The notes under the pieces were generated by a model. That model was not told where the DNA came from. It did no database searches and was given only the letters and a program-made list of their open reading frames with translations. The position numbers and the translations under genes are program-made. Shown here one piece after another: positions 1-7,579 of a stretch of DNA of 64,000 nt. Where the stretch lies: contig CAJXPB010000004.1 in assembly GCA_913057905.1 (NCBI GenBank), positions 62,001 to 126,000 of the forward strand, read 5' to 3'. Position 1 is the first letter of the stretch. Every line of letters starts with the position of its first letter. Origin of the DNA: an uncultured Pseudomonadota bacterium. GTDB lineage: Bacteria; Myxococcota_A; Bradymonadia; Bradymonadales; Bradymonadaceae.

Positions 1-1160
1 GTGAGCTGGGAGTCGTCGACATCGACGTCGTCGGGCATGCCCCCGCCAAAGAAGGGCATCATCTCCATCAACTCGTTCATCGATCCCAGCCGTGAGATCT
101 GATCGAGCTGCTTGTAGAAGTCATTGAAGTCGAAGTCGCCCGACAGCATCTTCATGGCGTCTTCTTCGGCCTCGCGTGCCTCCTCCTCGGACAGCGAGCG
201 CTCGAAGCGGTCCATCAGCCCCATGACGTCGCCGAATCCGAGAATTCGGTTGGCGAGGCCCTCCGGACGAAACTCCTCGAGATCGTCGAGGTCTTCGCCG
301 ACCCCGATGTACTTGATCGGTTTGCCGGTAATCTCTTTGATCGACAGGGCCGCGCCGCCGCGGGCGTCGCCGTCGAGCTTGGTCATGATGAAGCCGTCGA
401 CCTCCAGGCGTTCGTTGAACTCCTTGGCGGTGTTGACGGCGTCCTGACCGATCATGGCGTCGACGACCAGAAAGATATTCTCGGGTTCGGTCGCCTCGAC
501 GATATCTTCGAGTTCTTCCATCAGCACATCATCGACGGCCAGGCGGCCGGCGGTGTCCATGATGACCGTGTCGCGGTCATCGCGTTTGGCCTTTTCGACG
601 CCCTGTTTGCACAGCTCCACCGGGTCGGCGTCCTCCTCGGAGTGGACCGGCACGTCGATGCGATCTCCCAGCACACGGAGCTGGTCGATGGCGGCGGGGC
701 GATAGACGTCGGCCCCGACGAGCATCGGGTTCTTGTCGGAACGATCGATGAGATACTTCGCCAGCTTGGCCGACGTTGTCGTCTTTCCGGACCCCTGCAG
801 GCCGACCAGCATAATTTTGGTCGGGCCGAGTCGGGGCGGCGAAAAATGAATGTCGGTGTCGACCGGGCCGAGCAGGCTCTCGAGCTCATCGTGGCAGATG
901 CGAATAAAGTGGTCTCCCGGCGAGACCTCGACCTGCTCTTGGTCGCCCTCGGCCTCGACCTTGACGATCTCGCCGATGGCTTTGTCTTTGACGCGCTGGA
1001 TGAACTCCTTGGTGATCTTGAAGTTGACGTCCGCCTCGAGCATCGCCATGCGGATCTGCTTGAGCGCGTCCTCGATATTTTGTTCGGAGAGTTCGCGCTT
1101 TCCCTCGAAGCGGTTGCGGACGTCGCGAAATCCCTTCGCGACTACGTCGAACATAGCCAT
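1..1160 (-). CDS. ffh: Signal recognition particle GTPase Ffh (SRP54), C-terminus cut by window edge
   Basis: This is the protein part of the signal recognition particle, which binds hydrophobic signal sequences on nascent chains and takes ribosomes to the FtsY receptor at the inner membrane. Reading leftwards from the ATG at 1160 gives about 386 residues. The N domain is followed by the G domain with the P-loop GLQGSGKTTT near residue 118, the DTAGR motif, and the TKLDGDARGG guanine-specificity motif. The Met-rich M domain (MNELMEMMPFFGGG) begins before the window ends, so roughly the last 60 residues are missing. A GAGG stretch lies just upstream of the start. The frame runs open off the left edge. 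The identity is secure because the GTPase motifs are the SRP subtype. Confidence 0.97.
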   Translation of the reverse strand, partial: MAMFDVVAKGFRDVRNRFEGKRELSEQNIEDALKQIRMAMLEADVNFKITKEFIQRVKDKAIGEIVKVEAEGDQEQVEVSPGDHFIRICHDELESLLGPVDTDIHFSPPRLGPTKIMLVGLQGSGKTTTSAKLAKYLIDRSDKNPMLVGADVYRPAAIDQLRVLGDRIDVPVHSEEDADPVELCKQGVEKAKRDDRDTVIMDTAGRLAVDDVLMEELEDIVEATEPENIFLVVDAMIGQDAVNTAKEFNERLEVDGFIMTKLDGDARGGAALSIKEITGKPIKYIGVGEDLDDLEEFRPEGLANRILGFGDVMGLMDRFERSLSEEEAREAEEDAMKMLSGDFDFNDFYKQLDQISRLGSMNELMEMMPFFGGGMPDDVDVDDSQL

Positions 1161-1350
1161 GGGTGTGCCTCGTCTGAATCGTGAGGAGGTCGTAGCGTCG
1201 AGATAAACCCGTACGTCGGTGGGTTGGGGCCGGCGCCGACGGGATACATAATCGTTCGTCGTCGGCACGCTCAGTGGGAGGGAGGAGCGTCTTCGTCAGG
1301 CCGCCTGGAGGCTAAGCAGGGACCCACGGGGTGTCAACCGCGCGAAAAGA

Positions 1351-1379
1351 TTGCAGCTCAAGCGGTTCCCGCCTATAAG
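1351..1379 (+). promoter_or_regulatory. Predicted sigma-70 promoter for the lipoprotein pair
   Basis: A TTGCAG -35 box (1351-1356) and a TATAAG -10 box (1374-1379) are separated by exactly 17 bases. Transcription would start near 1386, about 35 bases before the ATG at 1421. The prediction rests on consensus match only. Confidence 0.55.
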
Positions 1380-1420
1380 AACCCCTCTCATGGGCGGGCA
1401 TCGATCAACGTACGGCGACG

Positions 1421-2560
1421 ATGTGCATGCGTAAGACGGCGACTGAACTGAGACCTCTTTGGGGGTGGACCACCATTGTGTTTGCCCTCGTGGCGATCCT
1501 TGTGCAGAGCGGCTGTGAGCCGTCCCCTCGGAAGGATCTCCGACGCGCGAAAGGGCTCGTCATCTCCGGGTCGAACCTCGAAAAGGCCGAGAGTCTGCTG
1601 AAATCGGTCCTGGAGGCTCAGCCCCGGAATTTCGAGGCTCGCCGTCAACTGGCAGAGGTCTACCGCCAGCGCGAACGGTACAAGCAGGCCGAGAGCCAGC
1701 TCAAAAGACTCTGGAAGGCCGGGGGGTTCGGCGAGGAGTCCGGCGACAATGGTGGCCGCCACCGAACGATGCGTTCCCTTCTGAAGGAACAGCTCGTCCA
1801 ACTGTACCGGGAATGGGCGACATTGCTGGAGGAGCAGGGAAACGTCGAGCAGATGGTTGAAGTCTGCCGACGCGGACTCGAATTCGATCCGGGGCAATCC
1901 GAGCTCAATCAACTCCTGGTCGACCACTACTGGGAGCGTGCACAACGACTGGTCGAGGAGGGCAAAAAGGAGGCTGCCGCCGATGCGTTCAGCGAGATTC
2001 TGAAGCTTCGGACCAAACCCGACGACAAGCGTCGTTCGACCGCTCGGGAACGTGTCACCGAGCTGCGAGACGAGGCGTTCAACGAGCGTGTGCGATCGAG
2101 TTTCCAGAACGACGTCGTTCCCGGGCTCGGCGAGATCGAGGATGTCGTACTGAAGGACGGTGCCCTGCATGTCGATTACCTGACCACCGTCGATCGAAGT
2201 CTCGATTCCGACGTGCCTGAAGAGGCTCAGAAGATTCGTCGAGAGGCTCTGCTCAAGTTGATGAATATCATCGGCGGGCAGATCGTCATGCCGGTGACTG
2301 GACTCTCCAACGAAGCAAGCCTGGAGGGGATCGACGAGTCGGAGCGTCTCGACGTCCTCAGTCGCCATCTGACGGATCGGTCGATTGTCTACGTCCCAGG
2401 CGGCGCCGTGGTGAAGGGGAGAATCCCGGTCGAGTCGATTGTGCCGATGGCTCGCGCCATGCGGACGGCATATCTGTCGTCGGAGACCCGAGACGACGCG
2501 GTCCCCAACGAGCAAGGTCAGTCAGATGCCGGCGGAGCCGATGGGGGCGCGACGCCATGA
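1421..2560 (+). CDS. TPR-type lipoprotein, first of a coupled pair
   Basis: This is a 379-residue predicted lipoprotein. A hydrophobic signal segment at about residues 15-30 ends in the lipobox LVQSGC. Residues 40-210 are helical and read like tetratricopeptide repeats, with alternating small and large residues such as NFEARRQLAEVYRQRERYKQAE. The C-terminal 150 residues are non-repetitive and end in an Asp/Gly-rich tail. TPR lipoproteins usually scaffold protein assembly in the periplasm or at the outer membrane; the partner here is unknown. The stop overlaps the start of the next gene by four bases (ATGA), so the two are translationally coupled. A second in-frame ATG at 1427 is also a possible start, and neither has a strong ribosome binding site. 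Confidence 0.8.
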   Translation: MCMRKTATELRPLWGWTTIVFALVAILVQSGCEPSPRKDLRRAKGLVISGSNLEKAESLLKSVLEAQPRNFEARRQLAEVYRQRERYKQAESQLKRLWKAGGFGEESGDNGGRHRTMRSLLKEQLVQLYREWATLLEEQGNVEQMVEVCRRGLEFDPGQSELNQLLVDHYWERAQRLVEEGKKEAAADAFSEILKLRTKPDDKRRSTARERVTELRDEAFNERVRSSFQNDVVPGLGEIEDVVLKDGALHVDYLTTVDRSLDSDVPEEAQKIRREALLKLMNIIGGQIVMPVTGLSNEASLEGIDESERLDVLSRHLTDRSIVYVPGGAVVKGRIPVESIVPMARAMRTAYLSSETRDDAVPNEQGQSDAGGADGGATP

Positions 2561-3858
2561 TGGATGCGAACGCCCGCAATTCCTCTGTGGTCGTCGCGGT
2601 GTTCGGGTGGATGCTCGTCGTCTGTCTCCACGGGTGCGCGGATCCGATCGATGAGCGCATCCGGCGAGCGGAGAGTCGTCTTCAGGAGGGCAACGTCTCG
2701 AGGGCGGTGGCAATGGCGAAGGGAGTGCTCGAGGAGGCCCCTGGACACTGGGCGGCCCGATCGATTCTCGCCCGGGCGGATATTCAGCGAAACAAGTTTG
2801 CGGCTGCCGAGAATCACCTGGTGGCATTGGAGCGCGACGCTCGCGGGCTCGACGAAGCGGACGTGCCGGGGCTCCCCGACGATGGATTTGCGAACGCGCG
2901 GCGGATGACTCGGCGGCTGTATGACCGCTGGTCCGAAGAACTCGTCCCAAAGGGAGGCGACCCGTCGAGAACGGACGATCGGGCCGTTGAAATCCTGCGG
3001 CTCGCCTACGGGTTCGCCGTCGGCGCGGATGAGCGTGATGCGCATGCTCGCAGCCTCGCCGAGGTCCTGCTGGCCCCGTCGAACGGCGGGATGGAAGCAC
3101 TCAACGAGGCCGCCCGTTGGGCTCCGTTCGACAGCGGCATCCGACAGCGCGTACTCAAGGAGTGGAAGTCGTCGGCGCGGAGAGTGTTCCGAGCGGAGTG
3201 GAGCCTCCGCCAACGGATGGCCCGGGTCGACGCCGGGGTCTGGAACGGCGGGGGGAACGGCGGGTTTGAACGCATCGGGTCGGAGGCCGAGGTGCCCGCG
3301 GAGTGGACCGGAGACGACCGGCCCGCCAATCTGTGGCGTGGTAGTTTCGATGTCTCCATCGACCGGACCCTCGATCCGGACACCGACGCGGGGGTCGAGG
3401 CGGCCCGGGCCACGGTTCAGGCTCACCTCGTCGGCCGACTTCGTCGCGTGGCACTGGCTCTCGTCGATCTGCCGATCGATACGGATCTCAACGACCTGGG
3501 TCGTCGACGGGCCGTCGATGCCCTCGTCAGCGGTGTCGCCGCACGGGATGTGGTCATCCATCCGGGTCAGGCCAAGGTAACGGTCTGGTTTAGCGAGGCT
3601 TCACTTCGCCGGATGGCCTTTGAACTCGAGTGGCTGTTGGAAACGAACGTGCATGGCCGTACCCTGGAAGGGCTGGGAGCGGCGGGGTGTATCGTTGGAG
3701 CGTGGGTGCTCGAGGTCATCCGCCGCGGTGGGCCGGATATCAGTGAGCCGGCTCAAAGTGCCGACGCGTGTCGGCGGCAGCGCCGTGAGGTCCGTGACCG
3801 CGAGACGTACAACGTCGACGAGATTACGGCGGAATGCGTCTGCCGTGTCGATAGTTAG
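2557..3858 (+). CDS. TPR-like lipoprotein, second of a coupled pair
   Basis: This is a 433-residue protein with a signal peptide ending in the lipobox-like VCLHGC near residue 27. Residues 30-110 form a short TPR-like stretch (VSRAVAMAKGVLEEAPGHWAARSILARA) that resembles the first part of the preceding gene. The rest has no family I recognise. It ends in a basic, Cys-containing tail (ITAECVCRVDS). It shares general architecture with its upstream neighbour (lipobox, helical repeats, then a beta-rich C-terminal half), so the two may be diverged paralogues or partners. The gene starts on the ATGA overlap with the first lipoprotein and is followed after 37 bases by smpB. Confidence 0.75.
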   Translation: MMDANARNSSVVVAVFGWMLVVCLHGCADPIDERIRRAESRLQEGNVSRAVAMAKGVLEEAPGHWAARSILARADIQRNKFAAAENHLVALERDARGLDEADVPGLPDDGFANARRMTRRLYDRWSEELVPKGGDPSRTDDRAVEILRLAYGFAVGADERDAHARSLAEVLLAPSNGGMEALNEAARWAPFDSGIRQRVLKEWKSSARRVFRAEWSLRQRMARVDAGVWNGGGNGGFERIGSEAEVPAEWTGDDRPANLWRGSFDVSIDRTLDPDTDAGVEAARATVQAHLVGRLRRVALALVDLPIDTDLNDLGRRRAVDALVSGVAARDVVIHPGQAKVTVWFSEASLRRMAFELEWLLETNVHGRTLEGLGAAGCIVGAWVLEVIRRGGPDISEPAQSADACRRQRREVRDRETYNVDEITAECVCRVDS

Positions 3859-3895
3859 GACTGTGGCATTCGATCATCCGGAGAGGGCAGTATCC

Positions 3896-4387
3896 ATGGG
3901 AGACGACGAACGCCGAAAGACCATCACTCGCAACAAGAAGGCCTACCACGATTACTACGTGGACGAAGAGTACGAGGCTGGGCTGAAGCTTCTGGGGTCC
4001 GAGGTCAAGAGCCTTCGAGACCATCGGGTCCAACTCAAGGACGCCTACGCGTCGTTCAAGAACGATGAACTCTACCTGGTCAATGCCCATATTGCGCCGT
4101 ATCCCCAGGCGACGCACAAAAATCACGAGCCGGAGCGGGCGCGCAAGATGCTTTTGCACCGGCGGGAGTTGAATCGCCTGGAGGCGAAGGTCAACCAGGA
4201 CGGGTATACATTGATTCCGCTGGAGCTGTACTTCAAAGGGAGTCATGTGAAGGTCAAGCTGGGCGTCTGCAAGGGGAAAAAGCAGCACGACAAGCGTCAG
4301 GACATCAAGGAGAAGGAACACGCCCGGGAAATGGCCCGCGAACATGCGCGCCAGCGGGACAAACAGCGCTACAAGTACGACTCCTGA
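3896..4387 (+). CDS. smpB: SsrA-binding protein SmpB
   Basis: SmpB is a 163-residue RNA-binding protein that delivers tmRNA to ribosomes stalled without a stop codon. The open frame extends further upstream, but ATG 3896 is chosen because GAGAGG lies eight bases before it and the protein from this point has the family length. Family motifs are present: ITRNKKAYHDYYVDEEYEAGL at the N-terminus, GSEVKSLR, AHIAPY, and a basic C-terminal tail (EHARQRDKQRYKYDS) that inserts into the decoding channel. The tmRNA gene follows 176 bases downstream, the usual smpB-ssrA pairing. Confidence 0.97.
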   Translation: MGDDERRKTITRNKKAYHDYYVDEEYEAGLKLLGSEVKSLRDHRVQLKDAYASFKNDELYLVNAHIAPYPQATHKNHEPERARKMLLHRRELNRLEAKVNQDGYTLIPLELYFKGSHVKVKLGVCKGKKQHDKRQDIKEKEHAREMAREHARQRDKQRYKYDS

Positions 4388-4470
4388 TGCCGACTTTTCG
4401 GTCGGCTGTCGGGAATGTTTCGGGGGCCGAGTTGTTATCGGGTTGAACGCCCAGGACGGCGGCGCTGACC

Positions 4471-4498
4471 TTGACAGGCGTCGGGGTGAGCTTAAGAT
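4471..4498 (+). promoter_or_regulatory. Predicted promoter of ssrA
   Basis: A perfect TTGACA -35 box (4471-4476) is followed after 16 bases by TAAGAT (4493-4498). Transcription from about 4505 would give a leader of some 60 nt, to be removed by RNase P at the mature 5' end. This would let tmRNA be made independently of smpB. Confidence 0.55.
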
Positions 4499-4563
4499 AC
4501 GCCGTCCGCTCGGTATGGGCCCCGCAAGGCCGTTGCCGAGTCGCTCTTTGAAAGATTGGGTAT

Positions 4564-4955
4564 GGGGGCGCACTGGCTTCGACGTGATTACTGAAGCGAT
4601 CGTCGCGTGCCGTGGGTACCAGTGACCACGTCTAACGACTGGTAACGTCACAACTGCCGACGATAACGTGCAGATGGCGATGGCGGCGTAAGCTGACCAT
4701 TGCTCTATGATGTGCCTTTCAAAGGCACCCGTCTCCTTCATCCTTGCTCACGGGATGTTGTGAGACGACACCTAGTGAGCTCGGTCTCGGCCACTTCGAG
4801 TCTTCGGGTTGAGACGACACATCAATGAAGGCCCCTCGCCACCTGTGGCCTGTCAGCGGGCAGCAGGGCGCGAGGTAAATCTCAAACGCTGACTACGCAC
4901 GTAGGGACGATCAGCGGATGGATCGCGGACGCGGGTTCGATTCCCGCCGCCTCCA
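4564..4955 (+). ncRNA. ssrA: Transfer-messenger RNA (tmRNA), one-piece
   Basis: tmRNA rescues stalled ribosomes by acting first as tRNA-Ala and then as a short mRNA encoding a degradation tag. The 5' end carries the family sequence ACTGGCTTCGACG and the 3' end the T-arm GCGGGTTCGATTCCCGC. GGGGGCG at 4564-4570 pairs with CGCCTCC at 4948-4954 as the acceptor stem. The 3' CCA is not encoded. The tag reading frame resumes at GCC 4656 after the usual AACT and gives ADDNVQMAMAA, with stop TAA at 4689-4691. The intervening region has pseudoknot-like repeats. A T6 run follows the acceptor stem and may serve as terminator. It lies downstream of smpB, as expected. Confidence 0.96.
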
Positions 4956-4962
4956 CTTTTTT

Positions 4963-5127
4963 GAACGCCGGGTTGGTTGATTTGGCAACATCTCGCTTGC
5001 TGAGCTGCGCACCTTGCGACTCGTGAAGCCTCGACGATGCCTCCGGCATCGACTCCGTTTCACGAGACCGCAATCTGCATCACCTCAGCGGCGCGAGCTC
5101 CGTGCCAAATCATCCAACCCGGCGTTC
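4963..5127. repeat. 165-bp imperfect inverted repeat directly behind ssrA
   Basis: Two 25-base outer arms, 4963-4987 and 5103-5127, are reverse complements with a single mismatch. Inside them CTCGTGAA (5020-5027) pairs with TTCACGAG (5059-5066), and CGATGCC (5035-5041) pairs with GGCATCG (5045-5051) around a three-base tip. Shorter matches such as CTCGC and GCTGAG fill the arms between. The whole stretch can fold into one long, bulged hairpin on either strand. It has no plausible open frame. It begins eight bases past the mature 3' end of tmRNA. It could be a small non-autonomous mobile element, a structured RNA or a bidirectional terminator; the sequence does not decide. Confidence 0.85.
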
Positions 5128-5140
5128 TCTGTTTTCTTGG

Positions 5141-5220
5141 GGAACGTCGAGTGCCACTCGGGAACGTCGAGTGCCACTCGGGAACGTCGAGTGCCACTCG
5201 GGATCTCCGAGTGCGACGCA
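5141..5220. repeat. Three perfect 20-bp tandem repeats, each with a 13-bp palindrome, plus one degenerate copy
   Basis: The unit GGAACGTCGAGTGCCACTCG occurs at 5141-5160, 5161-5180 and 5181-5200 without a mismatch. A degraded fourth copy (GGATCTCCGAGTGCGACGCA) fills 5201-5220. Each unit holds CGAGTG-C-CACTCG, a perfect dyad. The 20-base period keeps the dyads near the same face of the helix, as in operator arrays. No ORF of the window is credible here. Confidence 0.9.
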
Positions 5221-5284
5221 AAAGTCCTGCCATCGTTGCCTTGTCCGCGGCGGCGCGCCAAGGGCGCGACACGCCGCGTGATCG

Positions 5285-5324
5285 CCCGGTTCGATGCGCC
5301 GCGCTGGCGCGGCGCGAGACCGGG
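5285..5324. other. Strong GC hairpin between the ssrA repeats and the Na/Pi-like gene
   Basis: CCCGGT (5285-5290) pairs with ACCGGG (5319-5324), and inside it GCGCCGCGC (5296-5304) pairs with GCGCGGCGC (5307-5315). It lies about 50 bases beyond the stop of the leftward gene ending at 5376, so it may protect or end that transcript. No T-run follows on the minus strand, so it is not a standard intrinsic terminator. The rest of 5221-5375 shows nothing else. Confidence 0.6.
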
Positions 5325-5375
5325 ATGACCATCATTCTGAAGTCGACCAACGCCCGCATCGGCATCTGCAGCTAT

Positions 5376-6458
5376 CTACACAAACCCGACGGCCAACATC
5401 AGTATCGGCACCAGAATGACAGAGACGGCAAAGAGGATGAAGTTTCGGTCGTTTCGGGTGGTCCAGTCCTGGATGTTGAGTGTCAGGCGATTCACGGGCC
5501 TGAAGAGGGCGAGCAGGAGGAGCGTAGTGACGAAGAGCGCGCCGACGAACGAGAGCATGACAGAGACGGCGCCGGCGCGTTCGATGATCAGGGCGACGAC
5601 GAAGGTGTCCGCCAGGGTCCCGATATTGGCGCCCAGGATATAGGGGATGAGCAGTTCGTCGCTGATGCGTTCACGGTTGTACAGTGGGACGAGCAGTCCC
5701 AGGGAAAAGGCGACGCTCAGGGTCAGGCTCGTGACGATTACACCCAACAGGAAGGCGACCCAGCGCGAGGAGAGGGCATGGGTGATCCGTGCGCGGAGCG
5801 CAGTCGAGTCACCTGTCTCGAGGATGGCGTCGAAGAGTTTGAGACTTCCCATCAAGCCGACCAGACCGAAGGCAAAGGTCGGCATCGCGCCGAGGGCGCC
5901 TGTCACGGAGTCGGCGATGAAATCGAAGGATGCCGGAAGTGGAATCTGCAGGGCATCGATGCCCAGGCTCTCTGACAGCCAGGTCGGTCGGAGCCAGACC
6001 CAGGCATATCCGAGCCCGGTAGCTGGGATAGAGGCCAGGTGGGTGACGACGAAGACCAGCACGCCCATCGAGCAAGCCCGTCTGAGGCTCGTTTCTCGGT
6101 GGAAAAGGTAGTCGAAAATGCCGATGAGGATGACGATGCCGGCGCCGCCCAGGCGTGTGCCGCCGACCATCAAAAGCAGGTTTGACGCATCTAGGAGGCC
6201 GCTTTCGAAGTAGGTAACCGCGATCGCGGCTGCGACGGAGCCGTTGGTCAGCACGTAGGAGGTGAGCCAACCGAACCCGAGCGTCGGGAGGCCTCCGCGT
6301 ACGTAGTGATCGAAGAGTGTCCCGAGTTCCGGCGTCAGAGTCGCTGTGGCGCTGCGCAGAAGCTGGAGGCCAGCGACGAAGCAGAATAGAGACAGCAGCC
6401 CAATTAGCAGACGATGCCAGCCGCTTCGGCCGGAACTCGACGGTGGGTCGGAATCCAT
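5376..6458 (-). CDS. Na/Pi-cotransporter-like integral membrane protein
   Basis: This is a 360-residue inner-membrane protein with about nine hydrophobic segments. Two inverted half-repeats resemble the Na+/phosphate symporter (NptA, PF02690) fold: LTNGSVAAAIAVTYFESG around residue 70, and YILGANIGTLADTFVVAL around residue 275, which parallels the family GANIGTT signature. The usual QSSSATT loop is altered (TNGSVAAA), so the substrate may not be phosphate. ATG 6458 is taken as start; a GTG at 6470 would overlap the stop of the upstream gene by one base. It sits directly downstream of a thioredoxin-fold lipoprotein and probably shares its transcript. Confidence 0.65.
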   Translation of the reverse strand: MDSDPPSSSGRSGWHRLLIGLLSLFCFVAGLQLLRSATATLTPELGTLFDHYVRGGLPTLGFGWLTSYVLTNGSVAAAIAVTYFESGLLDASNLLLMVGGTRLGGAGIVILIGIFDYLFHRETSLRRACSMGVLVFVVTHLASIPATGLGYAWVWLRPTWLSESLGIDALQIPLPASFDFIADSVTGALGAMPTFAFGLVGLMGSLKLFDAILETGDSTALRARITHALSSRWVAFLLGVIVTSLTLSVAFSLGLLVPLYNRERISDELLIPYILGANIGTLADTFVVALIIERAGAVSVMLSFVGALFVTTLLLLALFRPVNRLTLNIQDWTTRNDRNFILFAVSVILVPILMLAVGFV

Positions 6459-6469
6459 GTGCGCTGGCA

Positions 6470-7117
6470 CTACCGGCTCGCCGAGATCACGCCGCTGGCT
6501 TCACCCGTCAGAAGGGCTAACAGGTGGGTCTCGATGTTCTCGGGGGAGTTTTCGACGACACGACCGACCTCTTCGCCGTCGCGGTAGACGATAAAGGTTG
6601 GGACGGCCTCGATATCGAGCCCTTCCAGGGAGACGTCTCCCGCGGAGAATTCGCGGTTCAGTCCGATGTGTTTGATTTCGAAGGGGACCATTCCGGCGGC
6701 GTCGAAGGCTCTCCAGAAGCGCGGGACTTCACGCATGCTGTCCTCACACCAGACGCCGAGATAAATTTCGACCCGAGCTCCGGGATCGACCTCGCCGAGT
6801 GCCTCCGCGACGTCTTCGTCGACCTCGGCCTGCTCGTAGCGCTGTGCCCATCGCTCGTCGCCCTCGAGGATCGCGCCGCGCTCGACTTCCCCGGTGAACT
6901 CGGAGGCCTCTTGCTCGGACTCGTCGTCAGATGTCGGTTCGGTCTCTTTGTCTGGCAGCTTTTTATCCACTTCGTCGTTGTGGTCAGCCGCCTTGTTCGC
7001 CGACGCTTCTTGGGTTTTTTGTGTGGTTTTCTCCGAATCCCCTTCGGGTGAAGGTGGCTCGCATGCCACGAGCCCGAATGCGAGGAGGGCGATGACGAAC
7101 AAGAGCGGCTTGCGCAT
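6470..7117 (-). CDS. Thioredoxin-fold lipoprotein with a CxxS site
   Basis: This is a 215-residue protein with a lipobox at GLVAC (Cys19) and a 70-residue, highly charged, disordered linker. A thioredoxin-like domain from about residue 105 follows. The active-site region reads YLGVWCEDSMREVP, so the second cysteine of the normal CxxC is replaced by serine, leaving a monothiol site. The cis-proline loop is kept (EAVPTFIVYRDGEEVGR). A CxxS protein cannot cycle as a normal dithiol oxidoreductase alone; it may act as an isomerase, in glutathione chemistry, or as a binding module. It is tethered in the periplasm or to the outer membrane. The downstream gene starts within a few bases. Confidence 0.75.
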   Translation of the reverse strand: MRKPLLFVIALLAFGLVACEPPSPEGDSEKTTQKTQEASANKAADHNDEVDKKLPDKETEPTSDDESEQEASEFTGEVERGAILEGDERWAQRYEQAEVDEDVAEALGEVDPGARVEIYLGVWCEDSMREVPRFWRAFDAAGMVPFEIKHIGLNREFSAGDVSLEGLDIEAVPTFIVYRDGEEVGRVVENSPENIETHLLALLTGEASGVISASR

Positions 7118-7222
7118 GGGGGTTCCGAACGATTGGAGCTGCGAAACGTCGACTCGACGCCACGAGCATACAGCGGTTCAAGGATGTACGCCAACGGCCC
7201 GAAACCCGTCTATTCCGGTTGC

Positions 7223-7441
7223 TCAGCCCTTTGCCGTCTTGTCTGTCGAGCAGGTCGACATGCCAAAGAGGCTGTAGGCCGGGCAGACACCGGTGGCGCC
7301 GGTCAGGATCGGGACGATCCCGATGAGTCCCCAGAGGGTCTGCGGGCCGACGAAGACGAGGCTGAGTAAAATGAGACCCACGGTGACGCGAAAGACACGG
7401 TCGGCGGTCCCTTCGTTGCGGAGTTCTTCAAGGCTCTTCAT
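7223..7441 (-). CDS. DUF2892 (YgaP-type) small membrane protein
   Basis: This is a 72-residue protein with two transmembrane segments (VFRVTVGLILLSLVFVG and LIGIVPILTGATGVCPAYSLFG). The closing CPAYSLFGMSTC pattern is typical of DUF2892 proteins, which occur alone or fused to rhodanese domains (YgaP) and are linked to sulfur handling. The function of the lone form is not known. ATG 7441 is chosen because AAGGAACG lies seven bases upstream; a longer frame exists but has no such site. Confidence 0.8.
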   Translation of the reverse strand: MKSLEELRNEGTADRVFRVTVGLILLSLVFVGPQTLWGLIGIVPILTGATGVCPAYSLFGMSTCSTDKTAKG

Positions 7442-7579
7442 GATCTTCGTTCCTTTGGGGGAGGAGGTTTCGAAACAGCGCACTCAATTAGATGCCCGGG
7501 GTGGGTCGGGCGTTTCGAATCGAAGTTAGCCACCGTTGGCGGTTGGGCCAACTTGATGTTCGTAGTGGCGGCGGTCAAT

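Noticed and set aside
1388..2515. 375-residue minus-strand ORF opposite the first lipoprotein
   Set aside because: Antisense shadow; no homology visible, and the plus strand has promoter and lipobox.
2518..3561. 347-residue minus-strand ORF opposite the second lipoprotein
   Set aside because: It is antisense to a gene with a clear lipobox and has no domain, only composition bias.
4882..5073. 63-residue ORF on the minus strand containing VEAAGIEPAS
   Set aside because: The AGIEPAS string is the reverse complement of the tmRNA T-arm and acceptor stem; it is a well-known false ORF from tRNA-like genes.
5141..5220. CRISPR array
   Set aside because: Units are directly tandem with no spacers.
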